Shown here one piece after another: positions 1 to 16,534 of a stretch of 56,503 bases of DNA (the stretch's first letter is position 1; every line of letters begins with the position of its first letter). The stretch covers positions 1-56,503 of the forward strand of contig MCFG01000421.1 of assembly GCA_002104895.1 (NCBI GenBank), written 5' to 3'. The position numbers and the translations under genes were made by a program. The DNA is from Anaeromyces robustus (lineage: Eukaryota > Neocallimastigomycota > Neocallimastigomycetes > Neocallimastigales > Neocallimastigaceae). The notes under the pieces were generated by a model. It was given only the letters and a program-made list of their open reading frames with translations, made no database searches and was not told where the DNA came from.

Positions 1-231
1 ATTAGTGGATTAGAAGCTAGTAAACAATGGGTACAAATATATACTATTGGTGATTTTAGTCATCTAAAACGTGATAATACCACTCCTCATGAAGCCATTG
101 GTATAATTGATGGTTATATTAATGAATTAAAATCTGATAAATGTTCAACTCAAGCAAGTGGAACTATTCAACTTAAAGTTGGAAATCTTTTCGTTTTATC
201 TTTAGTTTTATTCATTTATTACCTTTTATAA
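1..231 (+). CDS. 3' end of unidentified protein gene, possible GPI-anchor tail
   Basis: Frame 1 is open from the window edge to a TAA at 229-231, giving the last 76 residues of a protein whose start lies outside. Codon use resembles the other genes here and differs from the A/T-rich DNA that follows. The fragment has a mixed-composition part (including GDFSHLKRDNTTPHEAIG), a Cys-Ser-Thr-rich spacer (KCSTQASGT), then a terminal hydrophobic run (GNLFVLSLVLFIYYLL). A small-residue spacer followed by about 15 hydrophobic residues at the very C-terminus is the pattern of a GPI-attachment signal, though a C-terminal membrane anchor is equally possible. I do not recognise the family. The open frame is convincing; the anchor is an inference. 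Confidence 0.6.
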   Translation: MSGLEASKQWVQIYTIGDFSHLKRDNTTPHEAIGIIDGYINELKSDKCSTQASGTIQLKVGNLFVLSLVLFIYYLL

Positions 232-3944
<3,713 letters not shown>

Positions 3945-5957
3945 ATGATAATAAATCCAACTGAAGACAATATGAATGACGATACTCCAGAATTATTTAG
4001 TGATTCAATTATTCAAATGCATAATTTTTTAAAATATTCACCATTATATCCTGAACCTAAACCAAAAATTAAAAATAAAATAACTATTAATAATATTGAT
4101 ACATTAAATAATAATAATAATAACAATAATAATAATAATAATATCATTAATGATAATAATGAAGATAATGGTAATTATTCCGGTTTTATTATAGATGCTA
4201 GCCCTGGAAATTTAATACCCTATGATGAAGGTATTGAAAAAAAATTGGAGGATATTTCTTCTTCTTCTGTTATTTCAAATCATAATATAAATAATATTTC
4301 ATTGGATCCTGACTTTAATTTATTGGATTATAATAATACGTAATGAATTCTTTTTTTATTTTTTTTTTCTTTTTATTTTTAAATTTATATATATTTTTAT
4401 AGGTCTTTTTATATATATATATACTGATATATCTTTATTTCAATTATACCATTTTTATATCTTAACATATTTTTTCTTTTTCTTCATATTGATAACGTTA
4501 TAATATTATGTTTTTTTTATTACTTTTATTTCGTCGATATTAAATATATATATACATAATAGAGAAGTTCAAACACTTCAAGATGAAATGGAAGCAGTTA
4601 TATATAGTGAAGAGTCTAATGAATCAGAATCAATAGAAAAAGAAGATATACCTGAATATCCAGATAAACCATCTCAAGTTCTTTTTCCAGATAATGATGG
4701 TTCATTAGAATCTTTATTATTAATGTTAAAAGTTCCACCAACTCAAGATGTTTTTCAACTTATTGTACAAAATGCTATGGGTAATGATTTACCTGTTTCT
4801 CAAAAAGTTTTCCTTACTTTAGAAAATAATGGTGGTTATACTTCTAAAATGAATTTCCCTTCTTCTTCACCTTACAATCAACTTTATAATAAAAATTTAG
4901 AAAATTTATACCAAAATAATGATATTTCTTTAAATCAAAATCCAAAAGGTTATATTTATAGTGAAAATTCTAATAAAGTTATTGTTCAACATGCCTCTAC
5001 TATTGATCAAAATTATCAAAACTTTTATAATATTAATAACAATAACAATAAATTTAATAAAAATATGAATTCAAATGTAAATAATAATAATAATAATGGT
5101 AATGGTAATGGTAATCCATATTTTTCCCAATTACGAAGTAAAGAAGATCGTCAACGTCTTCAACAATATCAAAAACAGAAACGTCGTGCTTCATGTGATT
5201 TCATGGATTTAGTATCTCAAGTACCTTATTGGGTAGAATGGGATAAAATTAATAAAGGTCAAGAAGTATTTTGGAAATATGGTTTACCTCTTTGGATTTC
5301 TATTACTCTATATGCTATGACAAAAGGTGCAATATTACCATTACCTGATCCTTTAAATCCTTCTAATAATAATTCATCTTCCTTAACAACACCAACAAAG
5401 AATGATGAAAATGAAAATAAAAAAAATAAAAAATCATCACCAAAAAATAATAGTGAATTACTTCCATCTTATCTTGAAACTAGTCAAATTATTATTGAAA
5501 GTATGATGGAAGATTCTTTAAGACCAGGAGGAGTAGCTTGGAAATCATTAATTCAAATTCGTTGTCGTCATGCACAATTTAGAGTAGATTATGTTGATAA
5601 TTCTTTTGATCTTCAAGAACTACATGATTATCTTTCAGATGGTATTAAATATTATGAAAGAAAAAATAATAAAAAAAGAGAAAAATCAAAAGAAAAATGG
5701 GAAGTTGATGAAAATGGTGATTATAAATTAACTTCAAAACCTGAAATTAAAAGTGATACTAAAATTATTGAATTTGTATATCCCAATTTTAATAGTAAAA
5801 TCAAAATCAATAATAACAATAATAATTATAATAATAACAATAATCAATTTTTAATTGGAAATTCTAAAAATAATGCTAATAATAAAGTTAATCATCTTGA
5901 TGAAGATGCTTTTGAAATTAATATGATGAAAGGAAACCAAATTAATAATAAAAAATC

Positions 5958-5993
<36 letters not shown>

Positions 5994-7113
5994 TGAAATT
6001 ATTAATTATTATCCAACTCCATCAACATCACCTACTCCAAATTGTCATAAATCAAAAAAGAATTCCAAAGGAAATAATAATAATAATAATAAAAAGGAAT
6101 CTTTACCACCAATTCAAAAAGAAGTTATGTCTTTACCAACAGAATTATTAGATTCAATTTTCCCTATTAATCAAATATCATTAGCTAAAACTATATTATA
6201 TTTATCTATTGGTAGTGTAAAAGCAATGGAAAGAACTTTTGGCATAAAAATGACTAAAGAAGAATTAAATAATTATTTATTAGTATGGCGTTATATTTCA
6301 TGGATTTGTGGTTTAGAAGATAAACGTGTTAAAAATTATGGTAATAAAATTATTACCCCAAAATATGCAGATATTGCTATAAATTACTTTTTAGAAAAGG
6401 ATCCTTTAGTAAGTTGGGATGATGAATTAGTTTATCATGCTCAAGGAATCATTAATTCATTAGCTCTTACTATACCTGTAATTGGTATGACCTCTTTTAT
6501 GAAATCTATTGTCAATGAAATTTCAAGAAAATTTACTTATTTTACTTCTATGCCAATACCAAAAGAAATGAATTATTCTATTACTATTACTTTACCAAAT
6601 CATATTACCAAAATATTTTCATTATCCTTTTTAACTTACTTTGTTCAATGGATTTTTAATCCAACAAAAAGAATTGAAACTGATCCAGATAGTGATAGTT
6701 CAACTTTTGGTTCATTTGATAATATTAAAAAACAATATTATAATGTTAATCGTAATCATAATAGAGATCGTACCTCATCGACAACATCATTAACAAATTC
6801 AAATAATAATAATAATAATAAAAGTTCTTCTTCATTTTCATCATCTTCATCTTCTTCCTCTCAAAAATATAAAAGATATAAGAAAAAAGTTGATCGTAAT
6901 ATGGAAGTGATTCATGGTAAAAAATCATATATTTCAAGTGGAATAGCAAGTTTATTTATTGTATTAATAAAATTCTTTAATAATATATTAGGTTATAATA
7001 ATATGGGTGTTTATTTCATGAATAGAATTAATCAATCGCTTTTACCAAAATTAATTTGGATTGCTAATAATTATCAGTGGGTTGATTTTAGTCGTCGTCG
7101 TAAATTGAATTAA
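3945..7113 (+). CDS. MpaB / rubber-oxygenase family protein (PF09995-type), 2 exons
   Basis: Exons are 3945-4339 and 4563-7113. The 223-bp intron has a GTAATG donor and an ATAATAG acceptor, is phase 2 and keeps the frame, giving about 981 residues. The family (ER-bound oxygenase MpaB/MpaB', rubber oxygenase Lcp; haem-b proteins that use O2) is recognised from three blocks: VPYWVEWDKINKGQEVFWKYG around residues 352-372, RCRHAQFR at about 465-472, whose His is the candidate haem ligand, and LLVWRYISWICGLED at about 706-720. The second and third blocks are separated by some 200 residues rich in Asn and Lys, and Asn tracts also occur near residues 55-66 and 163-170. No signal peptide is visible. 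The start chosen is the first ATG of an open frame that differs in composition from the upstream DNA. Substrate is unknown. An O2-using family is unexpected in an anaerobe. Confidence 0.78.
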
Positions 7114-7544
7114 AGTCTAAAATTAAATATAAAATGCATTCTTTACATTATTAATAATGAAGAAAAAAAATAAAAAAAAAATAAAATTAAAAAAAAAAAA
7201 AAGATAAATATAAAGTTATATTATTAAAAAACTACATTGAATGATATATAATTTATATTCAAAATATATATATATATATATATAAAAAAAAAAAAAAAAA
7301 GGAACAAAAAAAAATAATTAATTTAAAAAATACTTGTATATAAATATATAAAATGAAATGGAACTTCATAACCTCATTTATATATTTATATATGTTTTTA
7401 ATTTTCTTTTTTAATCCAGTCTATTAATAAATAAATCAATAAAATAAAAAAAAACTAATGAATTAAAATAAAAAAGGGGAAAATATATATATATACAAAA
7501 TTAAAAAAAAAAGTCAATAATAAAAAATTAATTAATAAATAAAT

Positions 7545-7594
<50 letters not shown>

Positions 7595-8480
7595 TAAATA
7601 TAAATTATTTTGAAATATTTATAATATTATCTATAGTCAAAAAAAATATTAGTTAACAAAATAATATTAAATTTCTATATTAACATTATTTTGTTGTGAT
7701 GTAATATACATATTATTATTATTCTTTAATCTTGGTAAAACTTATTTATATATATATGTAAAAAAAAAATAGTTTTAATTTTTTTTTAACCACAATCATC
7801 TACCATTTATTATTTTATATATCTTATCAATTATTTCATATATCTCATTACTCATAATATGTATATAAATATTTTATAATTATTTATTTGTATTCATTGA
7901 TATATATATAATTAATAATAAAAGTTATTAATTTTATATATATATTATTATATGGAAAAAAATCCATATTATTTTACTAATGAATATTAATATATGTAAA
8001 ACCAAACAACATTTATTATTACAAAAAATCGTACTTCAAAAATAATAAAAAAAATAACAATAATAAATAAAAATTAATAAAAAAAAAATGTATATATATA
8101 TAATTTACTTTATAAACTTTTACACTTGTTATATACTAAGATGATGGTTGAAAAATATAATCTGTTTAATTATTAGTTGATACATTATTATTCTAAATAA
8201 ATATTATAGTAAATATTATTATTTTTTCATAAAATAAAAAATAAAAAAAAGTTTTTTTGTCTATATATTCCTTTTATTTTTATTTTATAATCATAAATAC
8301 ATTTTTAGTGGTGCCATAAAATAAATATTTAATATAATACCTTTTTACTATTAAAAATATTTTATTAGTAATTATGATATATTCATTTAAATTTGTTAAA
8401 GTTTTATAATATATAATATTTTTATTATTATTATTTATTATTATTATTATTTATTATTATTATTCATTATTATTCATTAT

Positions 8481-8512
<32 letters not shown>

Positions 8513-8528
8513 GTTGTTGTTATTGTTG

Positions 8529-8571
<43 letters not shown>

Positions 8572-9277
8572 TTATTATTCATTATTCATTATTATAAATA
8601 TAGATGTAACTAATTAATATTGTAATTATTATAATTATTTATTATAATGAAAAGAATTTTGTATTATAATATTTTATTGCATTATTAATATATTATAATT
8701 CTTTATTATAAATTAATTAATAAACTTATCTTAATAATAATAATAATAATAATTCAAATTAATAATTAAATTAAATCAAATAATATTTTTCCATGTTATT
8801 AAATCATATATATATTTACAATATATTGCAATATATGTATAATATAAAAATGAATCATTATTTTTTTTAGATGTTATTATAATAAATAACAAAAAAACTT
8901 AAATTATTTTACCTATTAAGAAATAACAAATCTTTTTTTATGATTATTGTTAGTAATTAATAAATGAATAAATATATATATATTAAATAAATAATTAATA
9001 CCAAATAATTTAATAATCATCATAATTAAATAAATACTTTATTTATTATGTCATGAATATGAAAAAAATAATTTTTAATTTTTTTATTTATACATATTTA
9101 TTTAATTATTTAATTATTTATTTATTTATTTACTTATTTATTTATTTACTTATTTGTTTGTTTATTTATTTCAGATTAAATAAACATTAAATAACAAATT
9201 CTAATTATATTAATAAATATCACAAATTACTTTTTCTTTTTTTCTTTTATTTTTTACCATTTACTTTTTCATTTGTC

Positions 9278-9312
<35 letters not shown>

Positions 9313-10403
9313 GTAGTATTATTGATTATTTAAAACTTTATATAAAATAAAAGTAAATCAAAAATTGCATATTTTATTTAAAATAATTAATTTATACTAT
9401 TTATTATTATAATAAAATAATTAAATTTATTTTTGTTTCTATGGAACTACAATAAAAATTGTATTTATATTCTGTTTAAGAATAATAAAAAAAATAAAAT
9501 AAAATAAAATAAAATAAACAATCAATTTGAAATATTTATTTTTGTTATGCATAATGATATAAAGTAGGTATTCTTCAATTAATATTAGACATTTTAAATT
9601 TTTCTTTTTGTTATTTTAAAATAAAATTATTTTTATTTATTACACTTTTTTTTTTTTTTTTATTTGGATACATTTAAAGAATATGATTTAAAAAAAAAAG
9701 AAAGAAAAGAAAAGAATAGAAAAAAAAAATTTCGATATTAATCATAATTCGAAAAAATAAAAATCATTTATTAATTTATATTTTTTAATATCAAGGGGGA
9801 AGAAATATCAAAATTAAAATAAAACAACAAACAATTAAATTTCATTTAAGGAAATGAAATAAAAAGGAGTTTAAAAAAAAAAAAAACATACATAACTTTA
9901 TTTATTAATAATGTAATAATAATCATAATTAAAAAATATGTATAAAAAATTATTTATAATTATTAATAATGAAATCATTTTGAAATTTATACTTATGTAA
10001 TTGAAAATTTGAAATTTTAAAATAATAAGAATAATAAAAATTATAATAATATATAATTAATATATATATATATACTATTATGTTTTTGGAAAATAATAAT
10101 ATGTTTAATACTAATTAATAAAATTCTTTTTCTATTATTATTTTATTTTATTACTATATTATTATTTTATCAATATTTCATATAAATCTCCAAAATAATT
10201 AGTAATTGTATTCTCGGTATAAACTATACATTCATGATAAATAGAACAAAGAAAAATAAATTTTAAGAAAATAAAAATTAATAATAAAATAAAATAAAAT
10301 AAAATAAAATTAAAATATAAAAATTAAAAATTAAGTAAAAAAGAATTATTAAGTAAAATATCAATAACAATAATATAATAATAAATAAATAAATAAATTA
10401 ACA
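7114..10403. other. Intergenic, A/T-rich, low complexity
   Basis: No coding signal on either strand. It holds a run of 44 A at 7549-7592, a trinucleotide block at about 8418-8595, TTTA repeats around 9107-9172, a TAA run at 9283-9310 and short TAAAA repeats near 9495-9520 and 10285-10310. The promoter of the RGP1-like gene must lie in the 3' part, but I cannot point to a specific element. Confidence 0.75.
8418..8595. repeat. ATT microsatellite with ATTC and TTG variants
   Basis: A trinucleotide ATT tract interrupted in a patterned way. An ATTC-containing block (CATTATTATTCATTATTC) occurs at about 8464-8482 and again at about 8569-8588, on either side of a TTGTTGTTATTGTTGTTG core at about 8510-8530. 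This suggests slippage or a local duplication. Confidence 0.85.
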
Positions 10404-10859
10404 ATGCCAGTAATTGTAAAGGCTTCTTTCCCAAAAAAAAATAGAGATGCCCTTTTTTGGGGTGGTGAACAAGTTACATGTACAATTAAAATAACGAATT
10501 CAACTTCGGATTCACTAAAAAATAATCAAGATAAAAAAATAAAAAATGTTGTTGTCCCACCTTCAAACGATGTATTCGCTAAAAGTAAATCAATTATAAG
10601 GCGTAGAAAATCAATTGAACCTCTTAAATCTAAAAAAACCATAGTTGATAAACCAAAGAAGAAAAATGAAAAATCAAGTCTAAGTAATAATAGTAATATT
10701 TCAAACTTATCAATACCAAATAATAATAAAACCTCTTCTTTATCGACATCTACTTCAAATAATAATTCTAATACTAATACTAATACTAATACTAATACTA
10801 ATAATACTAATATTAATAATAATACCAACAATAATAATAGTAATAATACATTAAGAGTA

Positions 10860-10891
<32 letters not shown>

Positions 10892-12835
10892 ATTAAGAGT
10901 AAATAATAATTCAAATGGTAATGAAGGAAATTTCAGTTTTAAAAATTTATTTAGACGTTCAATGTCCTTTTTATTAAGTGATGAAGAGATACAACAAGAA
11001 GCTGCTAATGCTACTTCAAAGAGCTCTAATACAAATCAAAAAAATGAAATTAATAATAAAGGAAAACAAGAAATCAATGAATCTTCAAGCATTGATGATA
11101 CCAATAATACTTTAGTTCAAAGAAGTAGTGTAAATTCAACTAGTAATAGTAATATTTCACAAATAAGTGTACCTCATAGTAGTTCTAATACTATTATCAG
11201 TGATATTTCTAGTCCTAATACTGTTCATACCATTAATACCATGATATCTAATTTTGATGATGATGATAGTAATTTACCAAGTGCTGGACCACTAAGTGCA
11301 AGTACAGATAATCTTTCTCGTAATATTTATGAAATAAAAGAATTAGATAAAGGAACTCAAATTAATATTAAAACTAAACCTAAATTAAATAATCAAAATC
11401 AAGAATCCAATTCAAAATCAAATAAGAATAAAAATAATAATGGAATGGAAATAAAAAGAATAGAATTACGTTCAGAAAATCGTCATCAACGTAAAAATAG
11501 TGATGGTGCTTCATCTCAAGATTCTCATTATACAAATTCTTCAAATAATAGTTCATTAAAAAAATCAAATACAAATAATAATAGTTTATATGCTTTAGAG
11601 AGAAGATATCCAGAACGAATGCAATACTCTCAATCAAGTACAAGTTTAAATACAGATTTTGAAATAAAAAGTTATAATAATAATAATTCAAGTACAAATT
11701 TATTAGAAAGTAGTATTAATAATTCAGTAGCTAATAGTAATAATAATAGTAGTATAAATTTGACTGTTCCAAAAACTTCATTATCTACTAAATCAAGTAA
11801 AGAAACTCTTTCAATTGGATATATTCAAGTTATGGGTAAATGTACATTAGATGGTAATCATATTAATCTAAATTTATTTGAATCTGTTAAATCAAAAATA
11901 CGATATGGTAGTAAAATTGGTGGAGGTGGTTCTATAGGATACGATATTGATAAAACTAATGATCCAAGATATAATAGAATTGGTAATAACAATAAATAAA
12001 TAAATAAATAATAAAATTTAAGTTATATATATAAATAAATAAATATAATAACAATAATAAAAAAAAAAATTATTTATTTATATATAATTACAAAATAATT
12101 ATATACAAATTATAATAACAAAAATTATATATAAATATATATTAGATATACCAATATATTCAACAGCACCGGGAATTTTATTTTGTAATTTAACACTTGA
12201 ACCTGGTGAAACAAAAATATGTAAGTATATGTATATATTATATTAAATTATAATAGTATTGATAAAATATTATATATTTTTCATATTATATGATATATAA
12301 TAAGAATTAACATATATATATATATATATATTTATTTAATTATTAATTTAAATAATTATAGTTGATTATTCTATTGTATTGCCAACATCTATTCCACCTA
12401 CATATTATGGAAGATCAATAAAAATTAATTACAGTATACATATTGGAATACAAAAAACACCATTTAATACTACACCTTATTCAATTACTTTACCATTTAA
12501 AGTCTTTTCCTATGCTGAAGGTAATAAAAAATGAAAATGAAAATAATAATAAAGAAATTTATATTTGTTTGTTTTTATATAAATGACTCTAAAATATATT
12601 GTTATTTTTTTTTAACATTAATATAATATATATACATTTTGAAGATGATGGATCTAAACCAGCATATGATATTATGAATCCAGTAATTATAAATAAGGAT
12701 TTATCAACAATAAGTCAAAGAAATATAGGTATATAGTATAATACATATATATATATATATATTTATTTATTAATTTATTAATAAAATATTATAATTATTA
12801 ATAATATAATAATCTAATGATTAATATGATCTATT

Positions 12836-12867
<32 letters not shown>

Positions 12868-13517
12868 GAATCTCTTGATTTAATTCATAGTCCATTACCA
12901 TATACACCTATTGAAACTAGTCAATCATATAAGATTGATGATGGTTATTCATTTAGAAATGTTTGTAATTTATGTCAACAAGCTTCTAAAGGTAAAATAT
13001 TATATTATAAATATTATTTGATTATGTGTTTGTTTGATAATTTGATAATTTAATTGTTAACATTATTATTATTATTATTATTAATTCATTACATTTATAA
13101 TTATTCCACACTGTATATAATTTATTTTCATATTAATATTAATAAATAAAATTATAAATATTATTATAATCATTATTACTTTCATATCTAAAAAATAATA
13201 GTTTCATATGAAATTTGTAAAGACAATGAAAATGTTGCCCAATTACTTTTTACAAGAAATGTTTATCGTCTTGGAGAATCCATTATTGGAATAATTAAAT
13301 TTAAAACCAATGCACTTAGATGTTATCAAGTAGTTACTTATTTAGAAACAGATGAACAAATAGAATATCCATATGCACTTCGTTCAAAGGGTAAAGGTGG
13401 TAGAGTAACGAAAAAAATTATTGCTCAACAACAAGATTTCTGTCTTAATAATTCAAAAATTTTTGTAGAACTACCTATACCATTATATGCTACACCAGAA
13501 TTTAACATTAATGCAGG

Positions 13518-13552
<35 letters not shown>

Positions 13553-13907
13553 AAAGTATTTATATTATAAATTAAAAAAATAATAAATAAATCATAAAAA
13601 ATAATAATTAATACATATATTTATTTATTTATATATATTAATTAATAAACTTTTTATATACATATATAATAATTATAATTATTTTAATATAGTAAATTTG
13701 AATTGGTTCTTACGTTTTGAATTTATTACTAGTTCAAATGAAAAAATAATGAATATAGATTCTAAAAATAATAACTTTATTCATTCTACTGGTATAGCAA
13801 ATTCAAATGTAGAATATTTTGATTGTAAAATTCCAATTAAAGTTTATGGTTCAAAATATGGTCTTCAAAATAGTAAAGCTAGTGAATACGTTTCAATATA
13901 TATTTAA
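10404..13907 (+). CDS. RGP1: RGP1-like subunit of the Rab6/Ypt6 guanine-nucleotide exchange complex, 7 exons
   Basis: Exons: 10404-11982, 12146-12220, 12362-12520, 12645-12728, 12869-12991, 13202-13516, 13693-13907. Every join keeps the frame, giving about 849 residues. Rgp1 pairs with Ric1 at the Golgi to activate Ypt6/Rab6. Family blocks, in order: MPVIVKASFPKKNRDALFWG and GGEQVTCTIKITN at the N-terminus; SIGYIQVMGKCTLDG near residue 472; IPIYSTAPGILFCNLTLEPG at the start of exon 2; LPTSIPPTYYGRSIKINYSI in exon 3; FKTNALRCYQVVTYLETDEQ and FVELPIPLYATPEFN in exon 6; and LNWFLRFEFITS in exon 7. A Ser/Asn/Thr-rich stretch of about 430 residues (roughly 35-470) separates the first block from the rest and explains a length about twice that of the human protein. 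All six introns are phase 1, with GTAATA, GTAAGT, GTAATA, GTATAT, GTAAAA and GTAAAT donors. Confidence 0.9.
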
Positions 13908-14505
13908 AAATAATATTTAAAATATAAATATAATATAAACAATAATAATAATATAAAATTTAACAAAAAAAAAATTAAAAATTAAAATAATTATAAAAAA
14001 AAAAAGAAAAAGAAAAGAGAAAAAAAAAAATTGAAGAATAAAACAAGAATAAATAATAATTACAATAAATATAAAAACATATATAATATTATTAATGATA
14101 ATAAAGATTTATTTATATATTCTTTATTATCATATATATTATATTATTATATTATTATATATAGATATATTAATTATTTATTTATCTTTGTTAATATTCT
14201 AATTTAATTCTCATTGTACTTTTTCTTTTTATTTTATTTTATTTTAATTTTTATATATATTATATTATTTTATTTTACTTAACGAATTTAAAATAGATTA
14301 GAATAATTATTAATTAAATATTTAGAATAAATAACATAACAAATTATTAAAAAAAAAAAAAAAAGTTATAATAATAAAAATAATAAATAATATAAATAAT
14401 TCATAAAAAAAATTATATAGGGAATAAGTTAAACAACAAACAAAATAGTATAATAATTATTATTTTTAATCTTCAGTTGAAAAAAAAAAAAGAAAAAAAA
14501 TTAAA

Positions 14506-14561
<56 letters not shown>

Positions 14562-15350
14562 TCTTCATATTATATTTTTGTTTTCTCTTTTCTTTTATAT
14601 ACTTCATTTTTTATTAACAAAAAATAAAATTAAAAATTAAAAAAAAAAAAATTATAATTTTTATAGAATAAATTTTATCTATTAAAAAAAATTATAAAAA
14701 GTTATATATAAAACTTATATAAATATAAAATATTTTATATAATTATAGATTATTTTAATATCTTTTTTATATAATATATATTAAAAAAAAAAAAATAAAT
14801 AAATATAAAAATATAAAAAAAAGAATAAAAAAAAATAAGAACAATTGAAAAAAAAAAAAACAATTTTTTCTAAATTTTGAATTTTTCTTTTTTTTCTTTT
14901 TTATCATTATCAAATGATATTATTAATTATTAAAATATAAATAAAATAATAATAATAAAAATATATATATATAAAGATATAAAGTAAATATATATATATA
15001 TATATTTATAATATTTTATATTAGAATATACTAATATTAATATAACACATAAATTTTTAAATTTTTGATATATAAAAAAAAAAAACTTTTTTTTTTTTTT
15101 TTAAAAAAAGAATTTTATTTCACTTTAATAATTGACGTTAAAACAAATATATACAAATATATATATATGTTTTGTTTTTTTGTCATCGTTTTTGAAAATT
15201 ATTAAAATTAATATTATATTATTATAATTAAATTATGTTTTAAAAAGAAATTTTGATAGTAATTTGTTATTTATCTTTAAAAAAATAATAAAAAATATAA
15301 ACCGATAGTAACTATTAGATTTTGAAAAAATGAGATTATTAATGAATGAT

Positions 15351-15394
<44 letters not shown>

Positions 15395-15740
15395 ATGATA
15401 AAATAAATAATAAAGGATAAAATATGTATTATGTATTATATGTTATATTTTTATCATTATAATTATTATAACTTTCACTTAAAATATATTTAAAAAAAAA
15501 TTATTCAAACATTATGAATACTTTTTTTTATTTTCTTTTTCTATTATACTTTAAGTTAAATTAATTAAATTAATATAAATTAATATTAATAATTATTTAA
15601 TAATAAAAATAATAATATAATACAAATTATTGATAATTTGATTTGAAATAAATTATTGATTTCATTTCATTTTTTCTTTTTTTTTTCTGTTTTTCTTTTT
15701 TTTTTTTTTTTTTGTTTTAATTTTTTTTACTTATACTTCT
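13908..15740. other. Convergent intergenic region, homopolymer-rich
   Basis: This lies between the 3' ends of the RGP1-like and F-box genes. It contains an interrupted A tract of about 55 bases around 14510-14561, 38 consecutive T at 15353-15390 and several A8-T15 blocks (for example 15070-15102). No open frame with coding composition was seen. Confidence 0.75.
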
Positions 15741-16473
15741 TTATATTAAACCATATTCTAATGATTTTATTTCAAATAACATTCTATAAAATTCTATAAA
15801 ACTGGTATAACTAACATTATTTATACTAAATGCTAAATCATCTAATGAACCTCGACATGCTCCATTTATAACTTCTCTTCTTCTAAAACCATACAAACAA
15901 CCTTCCTTTTCAGCTAACATTGGCCATAAATAATTACGAAGCATTTCATGTTTACCACCACACCATCTCATAAAATTCCATAAAGCTCTTGCTCTAATAA
16001 ATTCTGAAAATGATGATGTAATAATTTCAAAACGTCCTTTATATAAATGACCTATAGCACCATAAAATTTAGATTTAGAATTAATATTTATATAAATGGT
16101 AGCATTTCTTACCATTCTTGATAATAAATTTCTTTCACGTTCTAAATGTTCTTCACGAATAGCATTAACTGCTCCAATATTAAAAGCAACATTCATATTT
16201 AAATTAAATTGTTGTCCTAATGCTTGATTTTGATCTTGTATAGCTTGATCTGGATTTCCTTGATTTTCAGGATTTTCATGATTTTCAATAAATGCTTGAA
16301 GTTCACGTTCTGTTCTTTCATGAATACCCATAAATGGTAACCATTCAAACCAATTTATACGTTCTTTCTTATATATTACTTCCTCTGTTTCTTGAGAATC
16401 TACATAATAAAGATCTAATGGCCATTTTATATTTTCATTATTATTATTATTATTATTTTCATTATTATTATTT

Positions 16474-16534
<61 letters not shown>

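Noticed and set aside
7549-7592. Run of 44 A as a possible retroinsert tail
   Set aside because: No flanking direct repeat or upstream body of distinct composition. Long A and T runs are common here (also 15353-15390).
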